Below, piece after piece: positions 37,228 through 45,098 of a stretch of 64,000 nt of DNA. Within the stretch, counting starts at the first letter, position 1. Each line of letters begins with the position of its first letter. The notes beneath the pieces are model-generated. The model was given only the letters and a program-made list of their open reading frames with translations, had not been told where the DNA came from and ran no database searches. The stretch is taken from NCBI GenBank assembly GCA_016710285.1, contig JADJXR010000001.1:1860001-1924000 (forward strand), read 5' to 3'. The position numbers and the translations under genes were made by a program. Source of the stretch: Chlorobiota bacterium (GTDB lineage: Bacteria; Bacteroidota; Ignavibacteria; OLB7).

Positions 37228-37407
37228 GGTGAACTCCGTGATAATGGATAAATGTGGAAAAGCTGCCTGCAGTGGTTGCAAGCAATGATGAACAAATAAG
37301 ACACCACTACGCAGATGTGGTGGATGTTAGGGGGGGCAGACGGGGAGCAAAATAGGGAATCGCGTGGGGGAGAAACAAGGCAAAGAGAGAGATTTTTTCA
37401 TCCAACT

Positions 37408-37448
37408 AAAAAAAAGCCGATGCCCCGTTAGGCGGACGGGGCATCGGC
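37408..37448 (-). terminator. Rho-independent terminator of small gene 37472-37816
   Basis: A perfect 12-base stem (37437-37448 with 37416-37427), a 9-base loop, and eight T residues on the minus strand (37408-37415). It starts 23 bases after the stop codon. Confidence 0.92.
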
Positions 37449-37471
37449 GTGTCTGAACCGTTACAACGGAT

Positions 37472-37816
37472 TCAGGAAGCCTTGCTCATGTACACGATCT
37501 TGCGGATCGTGTCGTACTGCAGGTAGGGATGCAGTTCTTGCAGCTTATCTAACGCGTCGCTGGCGGTCATCTTTTTGCGCATCTCGCGGTAGGTTTTCCG
37601 AATCTGGAAATCGCGAACCGATTTGGCATCGAACAGCCGATGCTGCTGCAGCAGCGCGAACGTGTCATCATCAATAAAATCCCCCAATGGATTCAGCCGC
37701 ACTTCCGGGGTGCTGGTGAACCCATCATCGGCACGGATTTCTTCCGGGGCTTCCTTCTGTTCTTTCAGTGCCATTTGTGCCATCCTAATTCGTGAACGAA
37801 CTGTTGTTGCTGACAT
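37472..37816 (-). CDS. small basic hypothetical protein
   Basis: A 114-residue soluble protein with no signal peptide. The ATG at 37816 has an excellent AGGAGG ribosome-binding site 8 bases before it, and a strong terminator follows, so it is a real, single-gene transcript. The N-terminal third is basic and helical (SATTVRSRIRMAQMALKEQKEAPEE). The C-terminal part is highly charged with RKTYREMRKKMTASDALDKLQELHPYLQYDTIRKIVY. The end looks like a compact helical domain that could bind DNA or RNA. I do not recognise a family. The G+C is near the genome norm, unlike the AT-rich gene next to it. Confidence 0.75.
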   Translation of the reverse strand: MSATTVRSRIRMAQMALKEQKEAPEEIRADDGFTSTPEVRLNPLGDFIDDDTFALLQQHRLFDAKSVRDFQIRKTYREMRKKMTASDALDKLQELHPYLQYDTIRKIVYMSKAS

Positions 37817-38409
37817 TGGATTGATCCTCCTGTTCAATGTGTGCAGTTGAGTGATTGCTTCACACCCACGTGTGTGCTCATGGTATCGGTTGGCCTATGC
37901 GCGTGCTCCGGTGTTCTGCTCCATCTGGTTGCGTACGATTGCTGTGCAAAGCAGGGTATCCATTTCCTTCCTCTCCCGTTTCTTTTCTCTGAACTGTTAT
38001 TGATTGATCGCCTTTTCAAGCCCAGCTGTTTGAAATTGGGCATGAAAAAAGCCGAATGGATTGCATTCGGCTGAGACATTGCCCACAAGGCGTTCCCGAA
38101 TGCTGATCTGCTGGTTACTGGCTGCACCCTTGCTCCCGCAAACGCGCCGCCGTTGGGACGGATAGACCGTAGTGTTGTAACCGAGTAATCAGGATTCGAT
38201 AATCGCTGTTGCCTTGTGTTGAATTGGATTGGAGGAGTACTGCGTGCCATAAAGACACAGCCGCGCCGCCGTTTGTTACATCGCCCGATAAAAAAGAATC
38301 CTGCCTCCTCTTCCTCTCACCTATCGCCGTTCCCCGTACTCTGCTAACACAGGAAACAGCGGAAATGTTAGCGGAAGCCGATTGCGGTGCTAATTTGTTC
38401 CCCCTGCCT
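37817..38409. other. 593-base region without a convincing gene
   Basis: Open frames on both strands here have no family features. It contains the minus-strand terminator at 38045-38072. A minus-strand frame of 103 codons (38426 to 38115) ends 43 bases before that terminator and could be a small gene or a relic, but its upper part overlaps the glycosyltransferase start. I cannot support a function. Confidence 0.45.
38045..38072 (-). terminator. orphan Rho-independent terminator
   Basis: On the minus strand AGCCGAATG pairs with CATTCGGCT around a short loop and is followed by TTTTTT. There is no firm minus-strand gene upstream, so it may end a small RNA or the weak 38115-38426 frame. Confidence 0.75.
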
Positions 38410-39378
38410 ATGCCACGCGTTGCCATTATCCTTTCCGGCGTGGAGTCTGGCGCGCGGCGGGGGCAACGGTGGTTGGGCTAAGCAACCGGAAGCTCCACGG
38501 CCCGGCTCGGCGGCCCGCCCGTTCCAGCTGGTTCATGCTTTTTGGGCAACCGAGCCGGGGTTTCTTGCAAGCCGCATTGCCCAGCAGTTGGGAATCCCTT
38601 CGATTGTTTCCGTGGCTGGGGGGGGAGTTCTCTGCGTTTGGCCAGTTCGGCTACGGGGCGCAGCGGACCCGCCGGGGAAGGTGGATCGTGGCCGCCACGT
38701 TGCGCCGCGCAACCGCCGTGACCGCAGGCTCGCGCTGGGTTGCTGAACTTGCCCCATCCCCCCCACCGCCGCCGCATCCTGCCGATGCCGCTGGGGGTGG
38801 AGCTTGGGGCGTTTGCCCCGGCATCGCTTCGCACGGGGAATCGCGTGCTGGTTGCTTCCTCGATGATCCCCCTGAAAGATTATCCAACAATGCTGCGTGC
38901 GGTGGCCATTGCTCGCGTGCGGTTGCCGGAACTTCAGCTGGAGGTTGCCGGGGCCGGAACGGAAATGGAGCGCGTGCGCAGAATGGCCTTCGATGCAGGG
39001 CTGGCCGATTCCACAAACTTCTTGGGGTTTGTTCCCGACGACGAAATGCCGCGCGTCTTCCAACGCTGCGACCTTCTGCTGCATGGCTCCCACTACGAAG
39101 CCCAGGGGATGGTGGTGCTGGAAGCCCTTGCCACCGGAATGCCAGTGGTGGCCACTTCGGTTGGAATCGCTGCGGAACTTCCCCCAAACCTTGTGCGCCA
39201 GGTCCATCCAGGGAACGCCGAACAAATGGCGGCGGCGTTGGTGCAGTCCTTTTCTTCCGACGCGCACGCCGTGCAGGCCTTGCACGCGGGACCAGAACTT
39301 GTTCGCCAGCAGTTTAGCGTTGGGAAGATTGGTGCCGACTTCTTGAATCTGTACAAAGAAGTCAGCAGAGTAGAATAG
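38410..39378 (+). pseudogene. GT4-family glycosyltransferase, broken by several frameshifts
   Basis: Pieces of one family-4 glycosyltransferase lie in order but in different frames. They are PRVAIILSGVESG at 38410; VHAFWATEPGFLASRIAQQLGIPSIVSVAGG near 38535 in another frame; FGQFGYGAQRTRRGRWIVAATLRRATAVT in a third; then from about 38775 to 39378 the intact C-terminal domain (RRILPMPLGVELG, VLVASSMIPLKDYPTML, NFLGFVPDDEMPRVF, HGSHYEAQGMVVLEALATGMPVV). Two of the breaks fall at G8 (38619-38626) and C7 (38758-38764) runs where one extra base explains the shift. Either the gene has decayed or the assembly has errors here. If intact, it would add sugars to a lipid or protein acceptor. Confidence 0.75.
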
Positions 39379-39451
39379 CCCGCATCCTTTCCCTATGTTT
39401 GCGGCGTTAGCCCCCCGTTCTGCTTCCGTTCACAGCATTCGATTCATACCT

Positions 39452-40357
39452 ATGGATTCATCATCATCATCATCGTCACCATCATCCCCATTCCCCGAAA
39501 TTGAGCAGTTGTGGAATTACAATCGCCCTGCCGACACCGAGCAGCGGTTCCGTAAACTTCTGCCCCAAGTGGAGGCTGCCGGGAACGAATCCTACCGATT
39601 GGAGTTGCTGACCCAAATTGCCCGTTGCGAGGGGCTGCAACGCCGGTTTGCCGATGCCCACGACACCTTAGATATCGTTGCTCCATTGCTTGCCGATGCC
39701 CCAGCCCGCCCTCGGCTTCGCTATTTGCTGGAGCGCGGGCGGGTGTTCAATTCATCGGGAACCCCAGCCGAGGCACGCCCGTTGTTTGTGCAAGCGTGGG
39801 AGGAAGGGAATGCCGCCGGGGAAGATGACCTTGCCGTGGATGCTGCCCACATGGTGGCCATTGTTGAGAAGCCGGAAGAAGCGTTGGCCTGGAATGAGAA
39901 AGCCTACCAGCTTGCCGAACAAAGCAACCACCCCACCGCCCGCCGCTGGATTGGCTCGCTAACAAACAACATCGGCTGGACGTGGCACACCCTGGGCGAC
40001 TACGACCAAGCACTCCGCTACTTCCAGCGGAACGTGGAGTGGCACAACCAGATGGGGAGCGGAGAAGGGCTGATGATTGCCCAATGGTGCGTTGCCCGCA
40101 CCCTCCGCTCGTTGGGGCGTGTGGAAGAAGCGTTGGCGATGCAGCAACAGGTGCAGCGGGAACGCGCCGAGCGTGGGTTTGCCGCCGATGGATACGTCTT
40201 TGAAGAATTGGGCGAATGCTTGCTGGCGTTGGACCGCAAAGAAGAAGCCCGCGAATACTTTGCGGGGGCCTATGAGCTTTTATCGGAAGACTCGTGGATG
40301 CAGGCAAACGAGGGGGCGCGATTGCAGCGGCTTCAGCAACTGGGGGAAGGGAAATAG
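39452..40357 (+). CDS. TPR-repeat protein with poly-Ser start
   Basis: The 301-residue protein begins with a run of serines coded by a TCA-rich microsatellite (39458 onward), then helical TPR-like repeats throughout: YNRPADTEQRFRKLLPQVEAAG, RFADAHDTLDIVAPLLADAP, GWTWHTLGDYDQALRYFQRNVEWH, RTLRSLGRVEEALAMQQQVQ, GECLLALDRKEEAREYFAGAYELL. There is no signal peptide or membrane segment, so it is cytoplasmic and likely a protein-binding scaffold. The ATG at 39452 was chosen as the last one before the repeats; the frame opens at 39395. It lies 65 bases before the S9 peptidase start and could share its transcript. Confidence 0.8.
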   Translation: MDSSSSSSSPSSPFPEIEQLWNYNRPADTEQRFRKLLPQVEAAGNESYRLELLTQIARCEGLQRRFADAHDTLDIVAPLLADAPARPRLRYLLERGRVFNSSGTPAEARPLFVQAWEEGNAAGEDDLAVDAAHMVAIVEKPEEALAWNEKAYQLAEQSNHPTARRWIGSLTNNIGWTWHTLGDYDQALRYFQRNVEWHNQMGSGEGLMIAQWCVARTLRSLGRVEEALAMQQQVQRERAERGFAADGYVFEELGECLLALDRKEEAREYFAGAYELLSEDSWMQANEGARLQRLQQLGEGK

Positions 40358-40422
40358 AGAGGCGGGAAGGGGTAAGAAACAGGCACACACACACAGACCA
40401 ACTAATCTATCATAACAGCGTT

Positions 40423-42273
40423 ATGGACCAGCCATCAGAAACCATCACCCAAATTATCCCGCGCGAACTGCTGTTCGGCAATCCCGAAAAACGAAGCCCG
40501 CAAATCTCGCCCGATGGAACTCGGCTTGCGTGGGTTGCGCCGGTTGACGGGGTGATGAACCTTTGGACAGGGCTGTTGGGGGAGGAAATGCGCCCCCTAA
40601 CCCGCGACACGGGGCGGGGAATCAGCGCGTTCCTTTGGGCGCAGAACAGTGAGTATCTGATCTACTTGCAGGATAGCAACGGCGATGAAAACTGGCACAT
40701 CTTTGCCGTGGACATCCATACCGACGAGGTCCGCGAGCTTACTCCATTCCAGGGCGTTCAGGCGCACCCATTGGATAGAAACAAGCTGTTCCCCGATCGT
40801 TTGCTGATCACTATGAACCGCGATAACCCCCAGCTTCACGATGCTTGGTATCTGGACGTTCGCACCGGAGCGTTAGAGCTTGCTGCGCGGAACCCCGGCA
40901 ACGTACTGGGGTGGCTGGCCGACAATGAGTTTGTTATCCGTGCCGCCGTTGCTGCCGCCGCTGATGGAGGGCAAGAACTGCTGGTTCGCGACACCCCAAA
41001 CGACCCGTGGCGCACGCTGCTAACTTGGACGATGGAGGAGGCTTGGTCCTCCGGCATGGTTGGCTTCACCAACGATAACCAGTCCTTATATCTGAACGAT
41101 CCCCGCGAAGCAAATGCCTCCCGATTAGTGGTGATAAACCTTGCCACGGGGGAGCGGGAAGTGTTGGCCGAAGACCCTGAATATGATATCCGTTCTGAGT
41201 TGATCAACCCTGAAACTAACGTGGTTGAGGCGGCTGCATTTTTGCGGGAACGGCTGGAATGGGAGGTGCTGGATGAGGCTGTTCGGGAGGACCTTGCAAC
41301 GCTGCAAGCGCAGCACCGGGGGGAGCTGAGCATCCTATCCCGCGACAGCGCAAACCGGCTGTGGGTTGTGGGCTATGATGCCGACGATGGATCGGGAGGG
41401 TATTACCTGTACGACCGCTCGACCCGAACCACAACGCTGCTGTTCCAGCCACGACCAGAGCTGAGCAGCTATCCGTTGGCCACAATGGAGCCGTTCCGAT
41501 TCACCGCACGCGATGGGATGGTGATCCATGGATATATCAGCTTTCCGCCGGGGCAGGACCGGAAGGGATTGCCGCTGGTGCTGAACGTCCACGGCGGCCC
41601 GTGGGTTCGCGACGATTGGGGATTCCACCCCGAGGCGCAGTGGATGGCAAACCGTGGCTACATCTGCATGCAGGTGAACTACCGTGGCTCCAACGGATTC
41701 GGAAAAGCCTACCTAAACGCGGGGAACAAAGAATGGGGTGGGAAGATGCACAACGACCTTATTGATGCGGTTCGTTGGGCCATAGATCAAGGCTGGGTGG
41801 ACCCGTCGCGGCTGGCGATTTATGGCGGCTCCTACGGCGGATATGCTTCGCTGGTGGGGGCAACGTTCACCCCCGATTTCTTCCACTGTGCCGTGGCAAT
41901 TGTTGGCCCATCGAACTTGATCTCCTTCATCGAATCTACCCCACCATACTGGCAGCCGATGATTAAGCAGATGCACGAGCGGGTTGGGGATCCAGAAACG
42001 GAGGCGGAGTTCCTTCGCTCCCGTTCGCCGTTGTTCCGGGTTGACCAGATCCGCATCCCGATGCTGATTGCACACGGGGCCAACGACCCCCGAGTGAAGC
42101 AGGCCGAATCGGAGCAGATTGTGGCGGCAATGGTGGAAAAAGGAATTCCGCATCAGTACATGCTGTTCCCCGACGAAGGGCACGGGTTTGTCCGCCCGGA
42201 AAACCGCCTGCGGTTCTACGCTGCTGCCGAGAAATTCCTGGCCGAGCATTTGGGGGGAAGGTTCGAGGAGTAA
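40423..42273 (+). CDS. prolyl oligopeptidase family (S9) peptidase
   Basis: The 616-residue enzyme has an N-terminal seven-bladed propeller (SPQISPDGTRLAWVAPVDGVMNLW, YLIYLQDSNGDENWHIFAVD) and a C-terminal alpha/beta-hydrolase domain from about residue 370. The catalytic serine is in GGSYGGYASL, the Asp in HGANDPRV, and the His in DEGHGFVRPENR. NVHGGPWVRDDWGF marks the oxyanion region. It should cleave short peptides or act as an acylaminoacyl peptidase. No signal peptide is visible, so it is probably cytoplasmic. The ATG at 40423 was chosen because the longer open frame overlaps the TPR gene and adds unrelated residues. A hairpin terminator lies downstream. Confidence 0.92.
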   Translation: MDQPSETITQIIPRELLFGNPEKRSPQISPDGTRLAWVAPVDGVMNLWTGLLGEEMRPLTRDTGRGISAFLWAQNSEYLIYLQDSNGDENWHIFAVDIHTDEVRELTPFQGVQAHPLDRNKLFPDRLLITMNRDNPQLHDAWYLDVRTGALELAARNPGNVLGWLADNEFVIRAAVAAAADGGQELLVRDTPNDPWRTLLTWTMEEAWSSGMVGFTNDNQSLYLNDPREANASRLVVINLATGEREVLAEDPEYDIRSELINPETNVVEAAAFLRERLEWEVLDEAVREDLATLQAQHRGELSILSRDSANRLWVVGYDADDGSGGYYLYDRSTRTTTLLFQPRPELSSYPLATMEPFRFTARDGMVIHGYISFPPGQDRKGLPLVLNVHGGPWVRDDWGFHPEAQWMANRGYICMQVNYRGSNGFGKAYLNAGNKEWGGKMHNDLIDAVRWAIDQGWVDPSRLAIYGGSYGGYASLVGATFTPDFFHCAVAIVGPSNLISFIESTPPYWQPMIKQMHERVGDPETEAEFLRSRSPLFRVDQIRIPMLIAHGANDPRVKQAESEQIVAAMVEKGIPHQYMLFPDEGHGFVRPENRLRFYAAAEKFLAEHLGGRFEE

Positions 42274-42324
42274 GCCAAAAGCAGAAGCCGTCACCGCGAA
42301 TATCGGATGGCTTTTTTTACGGAG

Positions 42325-42362
42325 AGAGGAATACTGGCTTTGCCGGTATTCCTCTTCCTGTT
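42325..42362. terminator. hairpin terminator between S9 peptidase and helical protein
   Basis: A 14-base stem with one G-U type mismatch (42325-42338 with 42342-42355), a 3-base loop, then TCCTGTTC on the plus strand. It lies between convergent genes and may serve both. Confidence 0.65.
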
Positions 42363-42400
42363 CTTTCTCTCTCTTCTCTCTCTCTGTTGAGCAACGCTGC

Positions 42401-43132
42401 TCACTTCAAATTGAAGTCATCTTCTGCTCCCTTTTCGTGCGGCATAACCTGTTCAATGTCGCGGGTGAAATCATCGCCATTCCAGAGCATGAATCGTGCG
42501 GCTGCTACTTTTTTGCGCATCTCACCACCCATTCCAAACATCTTCCCCCATCCTTTCCACGGCATGCCGTGTTGGAATCTTCCCCTGCCCAACGGATGGT
42601 CGCCAAGTTCCTCGCCGTGGGCGGCCATCCATTCTTCCAATTTTTGCTTCCCTTCGTTCCTCCATTGCTCTGCTTGTGGCCGTGCGGTTTCCCCAATCTG
42701 CTGCAGGGTTGTGCGGTATTTGATTGCCAGCGGCTTCAGTTCGCCAAGCAGTGTGTGGCGTTGTTCGCGCATCCCCCGCAATGCATCCCGATGGGTTTTC
42801 AGGGCGGTGTAATCTTCTTGCTGCCATGCTTGGTGCATTCCGCTTCGGTGGGTCATCGCCTGTTTACGAAGTGCGGCGGCCCGGCTGCGAAGGCCGTTCA
42901 GCGTTGCCAAATCTTCTGCCGACATCGCCGCGTCAAGCTGGCTTTTCCATTGGTTGAGGGTGGGGATGATGGCGGTGCGGGTCCAATCCAGCATTGTTTG
43001 CCGCAGTTGTTGGCGTGCTTCTTGGCGTTTGGGGTCGGGTTTGTGGGTTGGCTTGGGCTGGGCAATCGCCACCGAACCGATCCCTACGGCCAGCGCGGCC
43101 AGTGCCGCCACAATCGTTCGTCCTGTTCTCAT
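42401..43132 (-). CDS. periplasmic helical protein of unknown function
   Basis: The 243-residue product has a signal peptide (TIVAALAALAVGIGSVAIAQ) and an almost fully helical, highly charged mature part (KRQEARQQLRQTMLDWTRTAI, SAEDLATLNGLRSRAAALRKQAMT, DYTALKTHRDALRGMREQRHTLLGEL). The layout is like Spy/CpxP periplasmic chaperones, although a clear LTxxQ motif is missing. The tail is Gly/Met-rich (PWKGWGKMFGMGGEMRKK) and then acidic. GGAGA precedes the ATG. A role in envelope stress or metal handling is possible but not shown. Confidence 0.7.
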   Translation of the reverse strand: MRTGRTIVAALAALAVGIGSVAIAQPKPTHKPDPKRQEARQQLRQTMLDWTRTAIIPTLNQWKSQLDAAMSAEDLATLNGLRSRAAALRKQAMTHRSGMHQAWQQEDYTALKTHRDALRGMREQRHTLLGELKPLAIKYRTTLQQIGETARPQAEQWRNEGKQKLEEWMAAHGEELGDHPLGRGRFQHGMPWKGWGKMFGMGGEMRKKVAAARFMLWNGDDFTRDIEQVMPHEKGAEDDFNLK

Positions 43133-43295
43133 CGGTGTTCTCCGTTGTTCACGTTGTTAAAAATGTGGGCTGCTATTTGACGTGCGCCCTCTCTTGTGTG
43201 CTATCGCGTGGGGGCTTAGTGGCCTTGCGCTGCGTGCCGTTCCCGTACAAATCGCGCCAACTGCGGGGCGACAGGTAACGGGGTGTTGTGCGGAA

Positions 43296-43338
43296 ACAAA
43301 AAGCCGCACCGTGCGCGTGAACACGCAGGGTGCGGCTT
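43296..43338 (-). terminator. Rho-independent terminator of T9SS gene 43367-44839
   Basis: On the minus strand a 10-base stem (AAGCCGCACC with GGTGCGGCTT, 43329-43338 and 43301-43310) is followed by TTTG and T-rich sequence. It is 29 bases after the stop. Confidence 0.85.
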
Positions 43339-43366
43339 GAAGACCGATAGAAGGGATGAGGTTTTT

Positions 43367-44839
43367 TTACCGCGCCACCACCACCGCACCACCGGCGCGG
43401 CGCTCGCCAAGCTGAAGGATGTAGCGGTACATTCCGGCAGGAAGCGTGGCCACATCCAACTCCACACGTTGCTCTCCTGCATCCATTACGCCAAGCTGGC
43501 GGCGCAGGACTTCGCGTCCTAACGGGTCCACCACAACCACTGTTCCGGCTTGCGGCGCGGCAAGGTGGAATTGGAGTTGGCTTGTTCCCGATGTTGGGTT
43601 TGGATAGGTGCTTAGGCCAAGTTCGCTGGTGAATGCCGGGTCAATTGGGGTGCTGGCCAGCACTTGGATACCCCACGCCAGCAGGCGATAGATATTGCCA
43701 TCGGGGCGGAGGGTGCTGGCATGAACGAAGATGTCGTTCCCGGCTTGATCTTTCATCAAAATGGTCTTCTGTCCCCAACCCGATCCGCCGCTTGCAGGGA
43801 TGGGATAGGCAACGGAATCAGCAGCTTGCTCCTTTGTCCAATTCCGGCCAGGGTAGTAGGTGACATCGCTGCTGTAGTTGGTGCGGAAGATGTCGCCGCT
43901 GCGTAGCACCATGAATCCGTGATGCCGACCCAACCAGAACATCTCGCTCATGTAGGATTGCTCGCGAACGATGTTGTAAATCCGTTTGGAGGCTCCCCAT
44001 TGCGTCCCGTCGGCAGAGAAGTACCAGAAGCCATTGTTCGAAAGCTGGTTGCGGTCAAAACAGAAGGCGCGGAACTCGTAGTTATCCACCCAATCAATCT
44101 GGTTTACGCGCAGCAATTCGGGGGCGCTTCCAGCGGCATTGTCCCACGACGCTCCGCCGTTGACGCTCCGTTTGAATTTCATGGATGCCGGGATGCCAAT
44201 GGCTGCCACCCCATTCTGTGCGTCGCGGAAGCAGAGTGCCCAGACGCCTTCGTTGAACCCTTCGCGTGGATCCGCTGCGGTCTTCAGTTGGACTTGCCAT
44301 GTTGCGCCGCCATCGGTGGTGGCCACAATCCCTTTTTTGCCGTAGATCCAGCCGTGCATGCCATCCTTCAACCAAAACATCTTGGCCAAGCCTTGCAGCC
44401 AGAAATTGCTGGTGACGGTGAACTGTTCGTCGGCAAGTGCGGCGGGCTTCGTTACCGTCCATGAGGTTCCGAAGTCGCTGCTGTGGATTAGGCAGTATTT
44501 TTTTGCGCCGTTGTCGTTGTAGCTGGCAAGGCCAATCACATAGTTTTTATCGCCTGGGCGGGGCATATCGAAGTACCAAACTCCATCCAAGCTATCGGGC
44601 AGCCCTGCTTGGCCGGCTTTCAACGAATCTTCCAGCACCATGCTTTTATCTGGCTTCACCGTTGACTTGTAGATTACCCCGCGACCGATGCCAATCAATA
44701 CTTTGCCATCGCGGCCAGCTACGGCCGGGGGGATGCGGATTGGAGTCTCGCCCCCCTGGGCGAATAGTAGCGAAGGAGCCGCTGCGGCAACAAGCAGCAG
44801 AAGCAAAAACAGTTGTGCAGAACGGAGCCATGTGGCCAT
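43367..44839 (-). CDS. T9SS-secreted beta-propeller protein
   Basis: The 490-residue product has a signal peptide (FLLLLLVAAAAPSLLFAQ), propeller-like segments (SSDFGTSWTVTKP, ATTDGGATWQVQLK, VNGGASWDNAAG), and a typical T9SS C-terminal sorting domain (LSTYPNPTSGTSQLQFHLAAP, VVVDPLGREVLRRQLG, TLPAGMYRYILQLGERRAGGAVVV). It should be exported to the cell surface. It resembles the 28437 and 47393 genes and may bind a polymer or take part in attachment; nothing in the sequence names the ligand. It has its own terminator. Confidence 0.87.
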   Translation of the reverse strand: MATWLRSAQLFLLLLLVAAAAPSLLFAQGGETPIRIPPAVAGRDGKVLIGIGRGVIYKSTVKPDKSMVLEDSLKAGQAGLPDSLDGVWYFDMPRPGDKNYVIGLASYNDNGAKKYCLIHSSDFGTSWTVTKPAALADEQFTVTSNFWLQGLAKMFWLKDGMHGWIYGKKGIVATTDGGATWQVQLKTAADPREGFNEGVWALCFRDAQNGVAAIGIPASMKFKRSVNGGASWDNAAGSAPELLRVNQIDWVDNYEFRAFCFDRNQLSNNGFWYFSADGTQWGASKRIYNIVREQSYMSEMFWLGRHHGFMVLRSGDIFRTNYSSDVTYYPGRNWTKEQAADSVAYPIPASGGSGWGQKTILMKDQAGNDIFVHASTLRPDGNIYRLLAWGIQVLASTPIDPAFTSELGLSTYPNPTSGTSQLQFHLAAPQAGTVVVVDPLGREVLRRQLGVMDAGEQRVELDVATLPAGMYRYILQLGERRAGGAVVVAR

Positions 44840-45041
44840 GATGAACCTCTGAATGATGAGTTGTACGGATTGCCAGTTAGGATGGAAGCAAGGGAGCCTT
44901 AGAGCAGGGAAGTGTGCGATAAAGACCCGCCGTTAGCCCCAGAAGTTACGTGAATCCTTGCAAGGAGTGGGGGAATGTTGCTTGCCAGACGGCTTATAAG
45001 ATAGCCCCAACCACACCGTGTGCACAACCCAAGAAACACAA

Positions 45042-45067
45042 CAGGGGCGCGAAACGTCGCGCCCCTG
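45042..45067 (-). terminator. hairpin after groEL
   Basis: A perfect 11-base stem (45057-45067 with 45042-45052) and a 4-base loop, followed on the minus strand by TTGTGTTTCTT. It lies 32 bases after the groEL stop and probably ends the groESL transcript. Confidence 0.75.
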
Positions 45068-45098
45068 CGGTAAATACTCCATATTGGAGTAGTAGAGT

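Noticed and set aside
37834..38250. 138-codon minus-strand open frame
   Set aside because: It crosses the terminator at 38045-38072 and has no recognisable protein features or ribosome-binding site.
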